Positions 34,001 through 45,531 of a stretch of 64,000 nt of DNA are shown piece by piece. The translations under genes were made by a program, and so were the position numbers. Where the stretch lies: contig NC_046675.1 of NCBI RefSeq assembly GCF_003369915.1, positions 7,254,001 to 7,318,000 on the forward strand. The letters are read 5' to 3'. The notes beneath the pieces are model-generated. The model did no database searches, had not been told where the DNA came from, and was given only the letters and a program-made list of their open reading frames with translations. Source of the DNA: Drosophila miranda (Eukaryota; Arthropoda; Insecta; Diptera; Drosophilidae). The stretch's first letter is position 1; every line of letters starts with the position of its first letter.

Positions 34001-35326
34001 AGGGGCCACCCGTGAAAGGCGGCTCTGCGATAAGGAGGTGTGGCAGGGGCAGACATAGTGCTCCTCTTCTCGCTGCTGCTGCTCCTGCCTGCTGCCAGGA
34101 AGCCCAGCCTAACGTCAATAATGTGAAGAGGAAATGTGTCAAAGGCAGGATGGTGACTGGTACTCCGCCGTGTAACTGGGGACTGGTACTGGGTACTGGG
34201 ATGGAGTGCGCACAAGGACAACGCAATCAGAATCAGAATCAACTTTGCAAATCGATAAAAACCCATTTCCAGGCAACTAGAAGCCCCCGCTCATCGATGA
34301 CGAGTGCAATCAATTACAAGATTTCCCACATGGCCGCCCAACCCGACGCTCCTCGCTTACCATCATGTCCTCGGGTATGTAGAAATCGGATACGGCAGCC
34401 GCCAAGTAGAGCACGGCACGTTCCTCGAACGCAGCCAGGCACTCGCAGGCGGCCCGCAACAGCCACATGTAGTCGACGACGCTGGTGAAGTTCACATACA
34501 AAATCATCTGGGTCTCCCGGGCAATCTTGTATTTGGCCAGCACCGGTGCGAACACATCCACCGAGTCCGGCTTGATGGCTATCGTCGAGCTCTGGCTGTT
34601 GTCCGCTATGTCCAGCATATCGAAGAACTGCTGCCCCGTGAAGTGGCGCGTGAAGGGCTCCAGCGATTTGTGGCGATGCATAAAGATCACGGCATAGTCA
34701 TGGTCAAGAAAGTATTCCGCCGAGGCAGAGCCCCGAGTGCCGGCACTAAAATTGTCCACAAATCGAACCGTATTGTGCTCCAAAGGTACTGTAGTTCCAC
34801 CAGACTGGAAAGGAAGAGAACAAAGAGATGAATATTATGGAATTCGATTTACTTTCAGGTGCAGTCGAAGATCTAAATGGCATTAAAAGAGAGTTAGTGC
34901 TCAGGGACACACCTAAGCACCTAAGTGGGCTGTTTCCTAAGAAAATCAATCTCCTCTCCTTTGAGCGGAAATCTTGCCCTATTCCAGCAGACCTTCACGT
35001 TTAATATTTCAGCTTATTTATCCTCTGTCAGAAATCCAATACCTGTCATATCCAATGTCTTATCTTTAGGTTCCGAGGCCCCATTAGGAAAGCTTAACCG
35101 TTGCCGTTGCCATCCCAGAGGTCAGGTCGGAGGCTTAACCCCACTAATTAATGTGGACTTGGCTGTCAGGGGGTGTGTGGGGGGACTGGGGCCCACTTAC
35201 CGTGACGAGAACAATGCGATTTTGGATCTTGTTGTGGCGTTCGCAGAACTCTTTCAGCAGCGAGCGATTGTCCTCGAAGTCTGCGGGCGGCAGATGTGTG
35301 TTATAGAAGTCCTCCCAGTGCGTCAT
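31041..35326 (-). CDS. Ppcs: Phosphopantothenate-cysteine ligase (coenzyme A synthesis)
   Basis: Exons on the minus strand: 35201-35326, 34361-34804, 31372-31557, 31158-31295, 31041-31088; 313 residues, close to human PPCS. It joins cysteine to 4'-phosphopantothenate using a nucleoside triphosphate, the second committed step of CoA synthesis, in the cytosol. The hallmark SGGTTVPLE followed by [13 protein letters not shown] opens exon 2. [15 protein letters not shown] closes it, and KMQSGDGAP plus LETDESLL fall in exon 3, all as in eukaryotic PPCS. All introns are phase 0, including the 2.8-kb intron 2. Complete and apparently intact; no frame problem. Confidence 0.93.
31558..34360 (-). other. 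2.8-kb intron 2 of PPCS
   Basis: Borders read as GTAAGC and ATTGCAG on the minus strand. It contains TC repeats (about 32507-32530), a GTTAGT repeat (about 32543-32562) and a GGCAGCCA/GGCAGCTA repeat near 33590-33617. No nested gene could be supported. Confidence 0.7.
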
Positions 35327-36869
35327 TTTTGTGTTGTTTTGTGTGGCGCTGTGCTTCCACTTGCCTCTTGTTAAAGTCCCCTGTTAATTGGCCGCGATTG
35401 CTGAGGGGGCGGAACGGAAGGAAGGAAGCGCACGGGAAAAACTGGAAGCTCGAAAATAACGAAAATTTTCAGCCGGAAACTATGCAATGTTGGTTGTCGT
35501 CTTTAATTAATAAACAGCGTCGCGTCGCGTCGCATCTACGGAGCAAGGCAACAAGCGGGAACGGAACTTTGGACGAAACGAACACAGATTGAAGACGAAA
35601 TTAATTAGATTCGCTTAAAGCCACGCAAATAAATTAATACCAGCACGCACTGCACGCTCTCGTACAATTTTAATTGATTAATTTGCACTTTAAACGGCGT
35701 TGACGCTGGCGAAACAGAGGGGCACGTTGGGGCATTCACTGGCTTTCTTATCAATGAAACTGGACAGGCAATGCGCGCGATGCAAAGACGAACGAAAAGC
35801 TCTCCGGCTAACAAGCTGGCGCTGCGGTGTGTGGCTGTTGTTTCCTTGTCCGCGGCCCGAGAAAGATTGGGGGCGGCAAGGCCGACTCGGCGAGTGTTCT
35901 GCGAGAATCGGAGAACGGCGAACGAGGACGAGCGAGGACGAACACGGACGCGGACAGGCGCACTCTAATTCGGCAAGAATCCAGAGTGTGTTTTTCGTAT
36001 TCGTTAGCCAGGCACGAGGATTTTGGTCAGGTTCAAAGTGCAAAATACAAACCGAAATGTGGAATGCGGAACAGCTGATGCTCCCAGTGCTGTGCAAGTC
36101 ACGAGCGAGTGGGCTGTCGGAACTAGTTCTCTAAATGATCCAAACTTGTTGCTTGCCAGAAACTTTTTGCTGCTCTGGGAGCTTTTTATTTATTCAAACC
36201 TTCAAACTTAGGGTTAATTAAACTATTTTTATGCATATTTATGTGAAAATCAATAAAACATCACAACTTTCAGCACAATGAACTAGTTCACAAGCAGTAA
36301 TCTCTAACGAGCTGAAGTTGGTTGCGCTGCGCAGTGTTGGCGAACACTTTTCTGCGCGCCCAGTTTGAATTCCAATTCAATTTTTAAAAATTACTGAATT
36401 TTTGGTTTACATTCGTTTGAATGCAATAGACAGCATTCAAATCGTTGGTTTATTATGAAATACAAATGTCGCTTCGATACATACAAGTTACAAAAGTACA
36501 AAAGAATCTCTATAACAATATCACAAAAACTTACAAGCTAATTGGCTTTGTCAACCCCGCGCTACACAACAGTGAGTGCCAGCTGAGGTGACCTTTAGTA
36601 CTGCGATTAGAGTGTGCGATGTGGTTAATTGGGAAGTGGAATGCATTTCAAATTGCGGTCTCCGACAGGTGAATGTGAATGGAACCGGACCGCGTGGTGA
36701 GCGTAAATTTATGGCATTCATTATACAATTGCACTCACTTGGATGCACATGCCGGCGGCCGCTAGCTGTCGCTGACTGCCGGTTCATCGCTGTTCTGCCC
36801 AGTGCATTTTAAATTGAACTTAAGCCTAATTGAATGTTTCTCAGCCCACACCAAACCAGATCGGACGGA
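35327..36869. other. Spacer between PPCS start and the type I membrane gene
   Basis: The GC-richer part (35700-36000) has open frames on both strands but no recognisable protein; it is probably the PPCS promoter and leader. A TTTATT at 36449-36454 could be the minus-strand polyadenylation signal of the membrane-protein gene. Confidence 0.4.
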
Positions 36870-39800
36870 CTACGCACGCGTCGTTGTCGGCGTTGTGGTC
36901 GGTGCATACACATGATAATCAACATCATCGATGCCGTCGCCCTCCTCCTCCAGGTCGCGATTAACCAGTCGCTCCCGCATGCCGTAGCGTTGCCTATGGG
37001 GAAGACAAATTAGAAATTAGCACTTTCCAAAATTAGGATAATTATGACTTACTCCAGATGTGAACGCCATATGACCAGACCGGCGTACAGGCACACGGAG
37101 ACCAAGGCCAAGACCACCACAACGATGCCCAGCAGCATGTGACTCTCGCTGATGGCATCGGCCTCTACGTCCACGGGCGTCATCTCGATATTCTCCGCCG
37201 TGAAGGTCTCGGTGTCGGTGGGAAGAACTCCGTGACCCTTGAAGCGTTCCTCCAGCTCCTCGCTGGCCGCCGGCCGGCTCTCCTCCTCGATCTCCTCCGC
37301 ATCGCCCGACTCGAGTATCTCCACGTCGTACTTGTAGTTCCGGGCCAGCACCAGGTTGGTAGCCGAGTTCAACTGATCCTCGTCGCGGTGGGGGTAGGAA
37401 TTCGGCGTCAGCTCCGACGAGCCCGAGTCCGCATCCGAGTCGACAGACTGCAACGGAAACACAAATTGTTTAAATGTCAGGGACGGATACAGGGACACCA
37501 GCTTAAAGTTAGTCACGTAGTTACAGGGGAAACCGTTAACGTTAACACTACTCGTATTTGTACAACTCGTCATCAGTCATCGGGCCTGGGCCTGTGCCTG
37601 GGGCTGGGGGCATTCAACAAATAAACGGGCCGGCCCCATGTCATCGATGCGGCTCTTGTTGTCGGGCTTTGCGTAATTGATTTTCACGTGGCTCGTGATT
37701 CTATGCCAATTTTTATGGTCCGACCAAGTTTCTAACTTTCTGTGGGTGTCGGCCTAGCTGTGGGGGCGTGTTAGGGTCGGTTTTATGTATTCCATTTTGA
37801 GATCATCTCTGTAGAATTTCATGCAATAGTTTGCTATATTTTGAGCAAATATTATCCCAGGAAATCGGAGCCCTCGCTGACTCAGCAGCTAAAAATGTTC
37901 AAATGTTCAGGAAGCCAAATTCTTTATGGGTTATTAATCATCACGGTAATCAACACCTCGTCAGTGCTCAAATTACGTAGAGAACCCGCAGGTGATAAGG
38001 TTTAAGCAATTTGTTGTGTTTTTAGCTTACAGTTTTTTTGAGGATTTATTTACGTAAACAGTAAATAATCCTTGTTATCAGAGAGGTCGCATAAAAAGTG
38101 GATATCTGTAAAAACTGTTTACCATTTTTGACTCTGAAACCCTACACTCAGAGAAAATTAAGAACCCTGAGGATCGAATAGTCATACCAATAGATTTGCA
38201 AAGAGGGGGGAAATTGGCACTTACATTGGCATAAATAAGAAAATATTTGATTTCAATATATTTTATATTTTCAATAAATATATTTCATATTTAAATTAAA
38301 TATTTTCTTATTTAGAATAAATATTTTCCCTACAAATTGAAACATTATATTTATTTTAAAGTATTTTATATTTAGATTAAATAAGAATTTTAGATACATT
38401 TATGCCTCAGGAAAAAATCATTAGAATCCAACAACAAAATACACAGTCTTTAGCGAGGCGCACAAGTCGGTCCCCAGAAACCAAAAACAAGACTGCCTAG
38501 TCTTTGCTTTAAATCAAAGTAAATTCTATTTAATTTCACTTAAAATGAAATATGTATGTGTTTACTCTAATTATTCTCTCAGTGCAAAAACTGTTGGTAT
38601 CTCTGATCCCTTTCCATCTCTGATGAATGAAATTGTATGTTAGTACACTCCTAATCACTCTCATTCTGAATCGCCTCCGACTATTTGTTATATAACTACG
38701 AGTATGTAAATACAGAGCAAGATCTCTGTTTACCAATGCTGACTTCTAATGATCACTCTCCCTGTCTGCCTGTCACTCAAACCCCCCACAGATGGCTGGC
38801 CTTGATGGCTTGAAGGGGTCGCTGGGTGAACTCTGTAATTGGCAGTAACAACATTTTACGACTACGTGACTTGCCTCTGTCTCTGGCACAAGCACAGGGA
38901 TCAGACTTTATCTCGTTTCGTGTAATTGTCCGATTTGTTTACAGCTAACGACGACCATAATAATATGAATAAAAGATGGCTAGCACGAGCATCGAGATGC
39001 GAGATCAGCGATAAGCGATCTCGAAATTCGATCAAAACGCGTCGTCTTGGGAAACACCCTGGGGAACAGCTGCATTCAAACGTCAGACTTTGAGGAATTA
39101 CCTAGAACTTCAATCGGATTGTGGCTCTGACTCATCAAAAAGCGGTCTTATTGGGAAAGGGAGTTACGTTTGTTGTCTCGTTCAATTCGAGGCCCAGTTT
39201 GATGGAATTTCGTGACTAATCCGCTGCAAAGCCTCATCAGCATTTGGTTTGTGGATTGCTGCGGGTTTCTTTAATTTTATGCAAATGTTCGGCCACTGAA
39301 AGTTTCATTGCTGAAGCCCCTCGCGGTACTTTCTGTGCGAGGAGTAGCCTTAAAAGGAGATCGCCGCGCGTGTCTGGTTGCGGTTTTGCATTTAATCAAA
39401 GTGAAAATAAATAAACAGTTTGTGCAGAGCGTAAATTTCCGGCTCTGTATAAAAATAAGCCAACATCTGAGCCTGGGCACAGAACCCGATTCAACGTAGG
39501 ATCGTATTTCATTGGCATGGGCTCTCGGGGTCGTTACTTAATGCCTCAGTGCGTCAGTCATGTCAGGTTGGGTTCGGGGCTCTTGTCGTCGTCCCCTGGC
39601 CCAGATACCCGGCACCTCAGGCCCCTGTCATCGGGGGGGGGGACTACCACTTAACTTACCTCCTCGCCAGCAGCAGGAGCAGCAGCTCTGACAGATGTTT
39701 TATTTCTGGGTTCCGATCCACTCAAATCACTGAGCTCCGAGTCAGTGCTGGCCGGGTCCTCTGAGGGCTTGGCATGGGCTAAAAGAGAAAGCAATTAAGC

Positions 39801-41122
39801 AGAAAACAGATAATGAGTTCCGTGAATTATCGGTGCACAAGTATTTGGTTACAGCTTATCAAAATCGCTGCCGCACTGCTGTTTGTCTTCCCTGAAAAGA
39901 TCTACCCTACGATCCAAGAAATTCAGAGAAGCTCAAATATTTGGCCAAAGATTTCGCCACTAGCACCTTTTGGTGGCTGGGCCATAAAAATCCAACCAGA
40001 TATGTATGCCATAGACCCAGACAATCTGAATTGTTTTGCTGCCTGGATTTATCAGTTGACATGAATTTTTGGCTACGCTTTTGGCAAACAAAACGAAAAG
40101 CGTGTTGAGGCTAAAAAACCGGCATGTGGAAAGACAAACATATATGCAAATGTACATATATACTGATAGGTATGTTTGTATGTGGCGGCTATGGCAAACC
40201 AGTCCCCGTATTATACTATATACTATATAGCACAAACAATCATCGGTATTTCTAATGCCAGTAACGAGCTTCTCCAATGTTAAAGATCCATTTGTTACCA
40301 ACACAACCGCACAGCACAGATATCGCGATATCAGACAAGTCTTGCATTTCATTGCATTTGGCATTCATAAGCCGCCCAGATTCGATTTCGCAACTACGTG
40401 ACGACAATGGTGGAGGCCTCGGTCCTCCATTTGGTAACTTGAGCCATTGATCCACTTTTTGACATCTGTCAAAGAGCTAAAGCCGGGTAGGAATCGGTTC
40501 GCTTATCAGAAAATCCCACCGCAAACATGGTTATATCTGTGTAGCAATCATGTAATCAGCACATGTCGAAGTGCCTGGCGAAATCTTATCGAACAGGATG
40601 GACATTTTGCCAATCAGGTGCCTCTCTCTTTCCCTCCCCCCCTCTATCTTTTTGCGACTTGCGGCTAGTTGTGGACCTTGATGGCCAATTCATGGCTGCG
40701 TCTTGTCGCGACTGCAGGCGGTCCAAAACCCCATCCCCCCGCCCCATTATAAAAGTTGATATTTATGGGCTGCAGGCCAGGCTTACGGGCCCGAACCGGA
40801 CCCCAGGCCAGGCCCAGACCAGGCACTTAACGGCAGACACTTAAGGCAAAGGGTAAACTGTAAAACTGTCTATCCAAGTGGTCGCTCCGGCTCCTCCAGC
40901 TGCGCGCGAAACTAGTTTCCAGGTAATGGGCTCGTACTCGTAAACGTACACGAATCAATATTGAGACGCTGCGTGGATTGTGTGTCTGTTTGCTCTCTAT
41001 CTATGTATCTTTTCCACAATCTTTGTCATTGCATGGCTCTTCTGGTGGTACTTACAGCAATCTGCCAGCAGCAGCACCAGCAAAAACAGGCTACAGTACG
41101 TTATACTTTTGCCGTCAACCAT
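36870..41122 (-). CDS. Unrecognised single-pass type I membrane protein
   Basis: Exons on the minus strand: 41056-41122, 39660-39778, 37053-37447, 36870-36993; 234 residues. I do not recognise the family. Residues 1-22 are a clear signal peptide (SLFLLVLLLADC). The outer part is acidic and Ser/Pro-rich (DSDADSGSSELTP, ESGDAEEIEEESRP). One membrane span (LLGIVVVVLALVSVCLYAGL) lies near residues 165-186, followed by a short cytoplasmic tail (RMRERL-like basic patch, then DGIDDVDYHVYAP and Thr-rich end). Exon phases 1, 0 and 2 fit exactly across the three introns, and the total is 705 bases. The large 5' introns (1277 and 2212 bp) hint at regulated expression. Receptor, adhesion or adaptor role cannot be told apart. 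Confidence 0.78.
37448..39659 (-). other. Intron 2 of the membrane-protein gene
   Basis: Contains an extremely AT-rich block at about 38230-38400 made of ATATTTT/AAATA words. No gene was supported. Confidence 0.6.
39779..41055 (-). other. Intron 1 of the membrane-protein gene
   Basis: Minus-strand borders are GTAAGT and TTTTAG. No recognisable gene inside; short tandem ATATACTATATA near 40215 and a C-run-rich patch near 40630-40745. Confidence 0.6.
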
Positions 41123-41382
41123 TATTTCGTTATTTTTTTCCCCCGTAATAGATACTTCTTTTATCAATAAATTTCTTATCACTCGAGCAAATTATTAGCT
41201 CTTACGCGCCACTCAACCGTTGGATATTTTAGCCAGATGAATAAGCGTTGGGGTTTTTTCAACCTATTTTAGCTTATAAAATCGTGTTTTCAAGGCGGAA
41301 AGTGTCGTTTTTAGCGTTTGTTCCCGGCGAGCGTTTCTTTCAGACTAAAACGAAAACGATCAAACGAAATAAATTAAAAGAC

Positions 41383-41565
41383 CTGGAATGACAAACATAT
41401 TCACAATTCTATAACGTCCATTTCCCCCAGGGTATATGTGTGCATGGAATGGGACTCATTGTTGTCAACCGGTTATGACGACTAATTCTTGGTTATTCTT
41501 TCTTCCGTCGAATATTCCCAGCTATATAGATCTCTCAATTTTGCCCAGATAGTTTTATATGATTG
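41383..41565. repeat. Diverged direct repeat, copy 1
   Basis: Shares with 41951-42170 an ordered set of words: CAATTCTATA, CCATT.CC.CAGGGTAT, GTGTGCATGGAAT, ATGGGACTCATTGTTGTCAA, TTTCTTCCGT.GAATA and CTATATAGA. Confidence 0.7.
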
Positions 41566-41950
41566 CTGAAACAATTTTGATCAAGATGAACTACTTTCAA
41601 GTACTTGCATGTTTTTTGTTTTGACAAAAACACGGTTTCAACAATAGTCGCAGGTTGTGACGTCAAAGTTGCTGGTATTTGCAGACTCATTTCTTGTCAA
41701 CCAGAGTGTGGTCATTTGTATACCCTATTTCGTGAATATTTTATAAAGATACTGTTTTCCAATCTGCTTTCAAACGTAATTAGTTAAGGCCTTGTCTTAG
41801 ATTGCATTTTTTTGGTCTATTCATGCATTTGATTAGGTGTTTTTATATAAATCCTGATCCCAGTACCAGTTCTTGGTCTCTGTAAGAAGACCACTAGTCG
41901 CAAATATCGTTTAAAATAGATACTGACTAGTTTCTGCATCAATTAGAGCA

Positions 41951-42170
41951 TAGGATGACACACATTTCCGCAATTCTATATCATCCATTCCCAGGGTATG
42001 AGTGTGCATGGAATTAGCAACATTTGTGTATGGAATGGGACTCATTGTTGTCAATCGGGCCATTACCGATTCAAAAAGAACGACGAATTCCTCGTTTTCT
42101 TTCTTCCGTTGAATAATACTATCTATATAGAAAATTAAGCCATGCCCACTCAATTTTATACGATTGGTGA
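41951..42170. repeat. Diverged direct repeat, copy 2
   Basis: Second copy of the repeat at 41383-41565, lengthened by an inserted or duplicated AGCAACATTTGTGTATGG-like piece. Inter-copy spacing is about 565 bases. Confidence 0.7.
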
Positions 42171-42915
42171 ATCTATTTCCTACTTGATTGGGCTATTCGA
42201 AATAATTGGATTTTTAGGGTTTTAGGGCGCGAAAATCGCAAACGAAAGCTCAAAACGTCAAAAGCTCTGAGGCGACTGAGTCATCCAGTACGATACTATC
42301 GGCAAAAACCGATCTGGAAACGATACATCGTCGAGAGCAGGTACTGGTTCCATTCCACGTGCGAAGTTCAGTTTGTGGTTCCAGCTGGCGTACAAAAAAG
42401 CGGTTAAGTTTAAACAGTTAACAGGGCAACGATTTTTCATTATTACTTACTAAAATACTATATAGGGGTTGTAAAACTCTTTGGGTTTGTGGAGCTTACT
42501 GGATTAGGATGGTAGAGAAGAGTCGCAATCCTTTCAACGGCGGTAAAAATATAGGACTTTTAATAGATTCGATAAAAAGCATACGAAAACATCACAGCAC
42601 AGCATGTTTGGATGTTTAGATTCACACATAAGGATTTGAAGAGATTTAAAACCATAAAAACATGAAAGAAACCTTAGCACACAGGGCCATCCTCTATAAT
42701 ATACAAAGGACCAAAACAAAAGATCAAATCTATACTGCTAGTATAGTAATGTCTCTCTTCCGAAAAATAATTTGTATTAAACGTATTTTCTGCTTTATTT
42801 TCTAATTTTTCAAAGAGGCATACGTGGACGTGCAACGCGATGGCCAGTGTATTTACAAATAGGGGGTCTGAAGGGCCCTTAAGATACCTAACAAACTCTA
42901 AACTCAACACAGGCG

Positions 42916-43293
42916 ATGGTACGGCGATTACGTGGGCCACGCCACGCACCGATCACGGCGCCAATCTCCGGCCAGGCACCAATATACAGCTTACATGGTA
43001 GGCAAAAATATACAACATATATATATGGTGAGGGGCGGTCATGGGCGGCCGGTGAGGAGCGTAGCCGACGGATAACCGCCGAAAGTGACATAAACATCAT
43101 TGAGTGCATCCCGCTGGGCCAGCAGACTGCTGGATCACAGATGGCCAGGAAACCGACCAGCAGCTCCAGGCCAACGGGACGCACTCGACTAGCGGATGAC
43201 AAAAATTTCGAGGTAATCAAAAGCGAAAATTCTGTACAAATTTTGGAGTCCTTTGGGCCGAGTTCATGGAAAGTGTCCGTGGGTGTAGTTTAG
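42916..43293 (+). CDS. Possible 125-residue ORF convergent with Tim44, unrecognised
   Basis: ATG at 42916 (GGCGATGG); the stop lies 54 bases short of the Tim44 stop on the other strand. The stretch is clearly GC-richer than its AT-rich surroundings, which favours a transcribed exon. The product is basic and Ser/Thr/Arg-rich (ARKPTSSSRPTGRTRL) with no domain I recognise. GTAGGC near 42999 and GTAATC near 43214 could instead be splice donors, so the true gene may be a multi-exon or non-coding RNA. The opposite strand is also open over part of this range. Confidence 0.3.
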   Translation: MVRRLRGPRHAPITAPISGQAPIYSLHGRQKYTTYIYGEGRSWAAGEERSRRITAESDINIIECIPLGQQTAGSQMARKPTSSSRPTGRTRLADDKNFEVIKSENSVQILESFGPSSWKVSVGVV

Positions 43294-43347
43294 ATAAGGT
43301 TAATGAGAAACTTAAAACTTCTAAGTGGTCTATTGCGAGTAGTGCGC

Positions 43348-44866
43348 CTAAACAAATTGTTCCCTGACATTGGCCGAGATCTCCAAGAGCCGCCAGGCGG
43401 CCTTGGGGTTGAGTTCTTCTCGGTCGCGGCAGAGCACCCACACGTAGGCCACTCGCATCACCTTCTCGGGATCGCCCTCGACAACTTTGCCCTTCGAGTC
43501 CCTCACACACATGATCTGCTGCGCCTGGAACGTGATGATCAGCACGGGTCCCTGGTCCATGACCTTGCCCATGGCCAGGTCAATGTCCTCAATGTCCAGG
43601 ATCTTGGAGTCCAGGTAAAGGCCAGACTTTTTCGCCTGCGTTATAGGCGTAGCAATGATGTTATATGTGCTCTCGAAGCACCAGTCCTTCAGTATTTCCA
43701 GGTCGCCACGCACAATCGCCTCCAGAACGTTGGGAATAATATCAGTTTCACAATCACGCAGAAACTGCTTCTGGTCGAAGGCGGGGTCGATCTTAACCAA
43801 CTCGGTCATCGTCTCGGACAGCTCCGTTTTGGAGAAGAGACCACCCATCACGTCCGAGACTTTTTCGGTCAGCAGGCGGGAAGCACGGATCATGGGATTC
43901 TCAGACTCCTCGTACTTCATCTTCCAGTCGAGTACTTTGTTTACATAGGCATTGTTGTTCTTGAAGTTCTCCCACGACTGGCTAAACTTTGAGTCCTTGT
44001 GCAGTTCCACGCCTGAGAGGTACACCGCTCAATGAATGCTTTCGGTATATGATCCGTGGATCCACTTACCTGTTGCCTCCGTATTCGGCTCAAAAGTACG
44101 ACTACTTTCGGACATTTCCACTTGAACACGCTTTCGCAACTTCGCTGGTGAACGATACACTCGATTGTCTATGCTCGTGAGGTCCATCTCATTCTTGATG
44201 ATTCGCGTCGTATCGGAGATGGCTTGGAAGGCACCCGACTGGCCCAGCTTGCCGCTGGTATCCGAGATCGTATCGCTGACGCCCTTGGCCTTCTTGGATA
44301 GTTCCTCCGAGACCTTCTTGGCAAGGTCCGACTTGGAGGCGTCGTCGATTACGTCGCCCATCTTGTCTTTGAAGGCATCCAGCTGTTCTTTCAGCTTACT
44401 CGACGACTTTTGCGCCTCCGACTCGACAATGTTGAACTTTTGCCGCGCCGACTTCAGAGCATCGGACTCTTCCAGCTTCTGTGCCTCCTCCCGAAACTTG
44501 CGGATGTTGTCCTTGATCTCCTTGCTCTTGTCCATCTCACTTCGCACATTGTCGATTAATTGCGAAAAGAAGCCGGTCTTGCGTCCAGGCGCACTATAAT
44601 AGCGAGGCTGCAGAGCGATCGATTCAGGATTAGCGGAAATCAAATCACTTTCACACCATAAGCTTACCTGCGGCTGTTGCAGATTCTGCGTCGCCTGTTG
44701 CCACGTGAAGAGGCAGGCACGATCCCGCGCAAGGGCAGCAAGTCTGAACTGTAATGAGAAGTGGGTTCACGTTAATCAATTCGGCCATTTTAACCTCGAA
44801 ATGGTCACATGCAACCTGCCCCCTCTGTGTGCCGCTAAGGGGGCCGAAGATGTATGAACCTACCAT
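43348..44866 (-). CDS. Tim44: Mitochondrial import inner membrane subunit TIM44
   Basis: Exons on the minus strand: 44864-44866, 44668-44748, 44070-44607, 43348-44012; 428 residues, near the family's usual length. TIM44 tethers mtHsp70 to the TIM23 channel on the matrix side and drives import of presequence proteins. The start MFRLAALARDRACLF is a typical targeting peptide. Residues about 30-215 are charged and helical (FSQLIDNVRSEM, KSARQKFNIVE, KKVSEELSKKAKGVSDT). The C-terminal third is the Tim44 domain, with NPMIRASRLLTEKVSD and a DPAFDQKQFLRDCETDIIPN block. The first coding exon is only the ATG, followed by GTAGGT. Phases fit throughout. Confidence 0.93.
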
Positions 44867-45531
44867 GATGACGGGTTGCTACAAGGATATTTCGCAGGTC
44901 GTTCGATCAGTGGTGAAGGCCGGGCAAAATCGCGTCAGTGTCTCCAAATTTATATAATTCTATCAACCACGCACGTATTAGCGGCACAGAGTCAGCTGTT
45001 TTTGACGAGAAGAGCAGGGCTGGCGAGCGACGTTATCGGACTTCAGGGCTGCGCAGCGATGGCAGTGCGCGCGGAGTTTGAAATAAGTGTGATGCCCAAA
45101 AACATAAATATGGTTTGTTTGTCGAGTAAATGTTCTGTTGGTGTCCCCTTTCTTGTTTTTGATTAGTGGATCCCTGCCTAGGTTTTATTTAATATTACTG
45201 TGTGTTTCATTTTTGAAAACCTGGTAACGCCAGCCAGGCAGAGAGTGAGAAAGAGAGAGAGATAGAGCATAGAACCGTTACTTGGGGAAGATCGCCGCCA
45301 ATCGCAAGACCATTTTTTTCTTTGCTTTTGTAATTGGCGCCAGCATAATACAAATTTTATAGACGCGCCGATTTGACACCGCGCAAACTGAGTTTTTTTT
45401 GTACAAATAATTGTAATAACTGAAGAAGTAACGCGTATACTTCAAAAAATTAGGCTTTACTCGGTTTTCGTGAGTGTGAGATTTGGTGCAAAGCGAGAAG
45501 CGCAAATTGCGGTAAAAACTTGGACTTTGTC
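44867..45531. promoter_or_regulatory. Shared divergent region between Tim44 and nanos
   Basis: 665 bases separate the two start codons, so both leaders and promoters must lie here. GA-rich AGAGAGAGAGATAGAG near 45250-45267 may bind GAGA factor. No TATA box was identified for nos. Confidence 0.5.

Larger units (their letters stand above)
41123..43347. other. Region between the membrane-protein gene and Tim44
   Basis: Mostly AT-rich. It contains a diverged direct repeat (41383-41565 and 41951-42170) and one GC-richer open frame (42916-43293). The right end includes the Tim44 3'UTR. Confidence 0.5.
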
